Assembly (NCBI GenBank): GCA_905199445.1
Contig: CAJKGK010000020.1
Location: 5,058-69,057 of the forward strand
DNA length: 64,000 nucleotides
DNA from: an uncultured Lachnospiraceae bacterium
GTDB lineage: Bacteria > Bacillota > Clostridia > Lachnospirales > Lachnospiraceae
Direction of reading: 5' to 3'
This document shows, piece by piece, positions 62,391-64,000 of the stretch. The notes under the pieces were generated by a model. That model saw only the letters and a program-made list of their open reading frames with translations, had not been told where the DNA came from and searched no databases. The position numbers were made by a program, and so were the translations under genes. How positions within the stretch are numbered: the stretch's first letter is position 1; every line of letters starts with the position of its first letter.

Positions 62391-63282
62391 ACCTGTACTG
62401 TTTACGATATTCTGTCGGCAATATACCAAACGCAGCCTTAAAGGCCGTTGTAAATTTGCTTTGATTTTCATACCCTACATTTCCTGCAATAACCGAAATC
62501 GCCTCATTCCCCGACCTTAGCTGACGTGCCGCTTCTTTAAGTCTGTAGTTTTTCATATAAGAAGCAATGGGCAGCCCATAGACAGATTTAAAAACCGACT
62601 TCAAAGATGAGGTATTCATCAGATACATTTTTGACAACTCCTCTATCGTATAACGCCGATCCAGATTCTGTGTCAGCAGCTGATGAATTTCCCGGATGGC
62701 TTCGGTCTGCTGTGCTAGATGGTGATCAAGCACTTTCTCTCTGGAGCGCTCCGTCATACTTAAAAACAAAAGAAGTTCCTGGACCTTCAATTTATAATAA
62801 GGAATCCTTATATTTTCCGGAAGATCATAAAGCTCAGAAAAAATATGATCGATCTTATCGCTGGAAGACATGGCCACCGGACGCCCATTACTCAGTAAAC
62901 GACTGTAAAACTGTCGGCCGTCAATACCGGCTTCCTCAAGGATTTGAGGCGGTTGTCTGGTCAGCTGCTCCAAATCCACAGCAATAGAAACACCTTCATA
63001 AAATCCAAGGGGAAGATTCATTTCTGAATCCGCACAACTGTCCATCATATGCAGCAGCAAATCTCCCGGCCCCAGATAATAGGTCAGTCCATCCTTCATT
63101 TTCCATCCGATCCTGCCCTGCCTGCAGTGATTGATATGCATCACTGTATTCAGACACTCATGACGCAGCCGGCATTGATCACCACAAAAGCGGCTGAATG
63201 TCAGCTCAATTCCCGGGTACAGCTGAAATGATTTCACAAGACAGCCTTTTTGCGGATCGTGTTCCATACAATCGGTCAACAC
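62389..63282 (-). CDS. AraC-family transcriptional regulator
   Basis: The 297-residue protein has an N-terminal sensor domain of about 190 residues (cupin-like, with VMHINHCRQGRIGWKM and YLGPGDLLLH) and a C-terminal AraC double helix-turn-helix (LTQNLDRRYTIEELSKMYLMNTSSLKSVFK, ending LPTEYRKQYR). The layout recalls the PchR-like group that often sits next to exporters. The start is GTG at 63282 with GGGATG ahead; an ATG at 63267 is possible. The integrase relic abuts its 3' end, so the original downstream neighbour may have been lost. Confidence 0.87.
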   Translation of the reverse strand: MLTDCMEHDPQKGCLVKSFQLYPGIELTFSRFCGDQCRLRHECLNTVMHINHCRQGRIGWKMKDGLTYYLGPGDLLLHMMDSCADSEMNLPLGFYEGVSIAVDLEQLTRQPPQILEEAGIDGRQFYSRLLSNGRPVAMSSSDKIDHIFSELYDLPENIRIPYYKLKVQELLLFLSMTERSREKVLDHHLAQQTEAIREIHQLLTQNLDRRYTIEELSKMYLMNTSSLKSVFKSVYGLPIASYMKNYRLKEAARQLRSGNEAISVIAGNVGYENQSKFTTAFKAAFGILPTEYRKQYR

Positions 63283-63334
63283 CGGATTTCACATCCCTTC
63301 GTTATTATACATGTTCATTCCATCTTATACACTT

Positions 63335-63697
63335 TCATTCCATCGGACATGCAATCTCCACAAGCATCTCGATCATATGGTGCAGCAACTGCGCCGGCTG
63401 GGTTTCCGCAGCTTTATAATAAACCTCTTTGCCTTCCCGTCGGCTGACGATCAAACCGCTGGATTTTAACAATTTCAAATGATGAGAAACTGCCGGACTG
63501 CTCATTTCCATGATCGCGGATATGTTAATCACACATTCCTCACAATGACATAACAGCCAAAATATGCGAATTCGGCTGCTGTCTCCCAACTGTCGGAACA
63601 GATCGGATACGATCCTAAAATCTTGTGTTCCAGGCATCTGCTCCAGTGTATGTTCAAAAATTTGTCCATGATTGTGAGGCAAATTCACCTGTGCCAT
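63335..63697 (-). CDS. ArsR/SmtB-family metalloregulator
   Basis: The 120-residue protein has the ArsR winged helix (RIFWLLCHCEECVINISAIMEMSSPAVSHHLKLLKSSGLI) and a Cys cluster CHCEEC at the alpha-3 metal-binding position of ELCVCDL proteins, plus a C-terminal Cys (IACPME) and a His-rich N-terminus (LPHNHGQIFEH). A soft metal such as Cd, Zn or Pb is plausible. AAAGGAG SD 8 nt before the ATG. The controlled transporter must lie outside the window or be lost; it is 52 bp upstream of the AraC gene on the same strand. Confidence 0.88.
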   Translation of the reverse strand: MAQVNLPHNHGQIFEHTLEQMPGTQDFRIVSDLFRQLGDSSRIRIFWLLCHCEECVINISAIMEMSSPAVSHHLKLLKSSGLIVSRREGKEVYYKAAETQPAQLLHHMIEMLVEIACPME

Positions 63698-63814
63698 AAA
63701 ACATCACTCCTTTATACATTGTCCTCTGTAGAGATATTGATAATGGTAATACTCCATTTAGAAATGCTTTTAACCCAAACGGAAAAATCCTTGATCATCC
63801 TATTGACTTAAAGC

Positions 63815-63869
63815 TTTAATCTAAGTATAGTATAATTATAAAGATTAAACAACTACTTAATTGTTTAAT
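63815..63869 (-). promoter_or_regulatory. ArsR promoter with inverted-repeat operators
   Basis: Minus-strand -35 TTGTTT (63847-63852) and -10 TATACT (63824-63829), 17-bp spacer. ATTAAACAA / TTGTTTAAT (63844-63852, 63861-63869; 8-bp spacer) overlaps the -35, and TTTAATCT / AGATTAAA (63815-63822, 63842-63849) brackets the -10. Autorepression by the ArsR protein is likely. Confidence 0.6.
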
Positions 63870-64000
63870 TAAAAATTTTAACATCCCCGCCATATGGGTA
63901 AGGTAAATCCACACTCATGCAGGCACGCAAAACATGATTTTAAATCGAAAGACTAACTATTAAAAGTCAAGTCTAAAATGAAAGGTTTTTGAATGAATTA
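63870..64000. other. Right-edge intergenic sequence
   Basis: AT-rich sequence beyond the ArsR operator. I see no gene start, RNA or repeat here; a gene could begin past the edge. Confidence 0.5.

Noticed and set aside
1..64000. CRISPR arrays, rRNA genes, transposases, prophage structural genes
   Set aside because: Looked for and not seen; the only mobile-element trace is the integrase remnant near 62070-62390.

Overview
The window looks like chromosomal DNA of a spore-forming, gut-type Clostridia, most likely Lachnospiraceae. The basis is moderate-to-low G+C, strong AGGAGG-type ribosome binding sites, spmA/spmB, a CIRCE element, THF and preQ1 riboswitches, and three copies of the YesM/YesN two-component plus LplB/YtcP/lipoprotein ABC importer arrangement typical of that family. 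The genus cannot be named from sequence reading alone.

Layout. 1-4923 (-): a YesMN sensor/regulator pair (regulator cut by the left edge) and an AraC regulator fused to a degenerate GH39-like domain. 5160-10427: a lipoprotein esterase, an ATP-grasp ligase, a MATE exporter and a riboswitch-controlled folate ECF component. 10469-14431 (-): a xylose operon (xylulokinase, fucose-isomerase-fold XylA-II-type isomerase, DUF4867) behind a XylR-like operator. 14530-22293 (+): importer module 1 with a terminal esterase. 22367-25534: a MATE exporter driven by a textbook MerR-type promoter, its MerR regulator, and another esterase. 25651-32402 (-): importer module 2. 32703-36617: two MFS transporters and an unusual long ArsR-type regulator. 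36994-40650 (-): spmA, a lipoprotein hydrolase, spmB and a ribokinase-like gene in one run. 40908-52105: mostly housekeeping (GH3, LysR, tRNA-Lys, AI-2E-type permease, ABC-class ATPase, trmB with an unlisted 49-residue ORF, D,D-carboxypeptidase, lipid kinase, exonuclease, phosphoribosyltransferase). 52237-60336 (-): importer module 3, ending in a metallo-beta-lactamase-fold hydrolase and bracketed by two identical 68-bp terminator copies. 60475-64000: queT with a preQ1 riboswitch, CIRCE-controlled hsp20, an integrase remnant, an AraC regulator and an ArsR metal-type sensor.

How it fits together. The three importers resemble oligosaccharide uptake systems, each with its own membrane sensor. 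Three alpha/beta hydrolases of carbohydrate-esterase type, a xylose isomerase/kinase pair under a XylR-type box and a GH39-like (xylosidase family) sensor domain suggest use of acylated xylan fragments. No active xylanase or xylosidase lies in the window, so this is inference.

The best leads are: the GH39-like domain without its catalytic glutamates; direct repeats with an AAAGGTCA/AAGTCA core upstream of three of the YesMN/importer loci; the 68-bp duplication around module 3; the hydrolase between spmA and spmB; and the small ORF after trmB.
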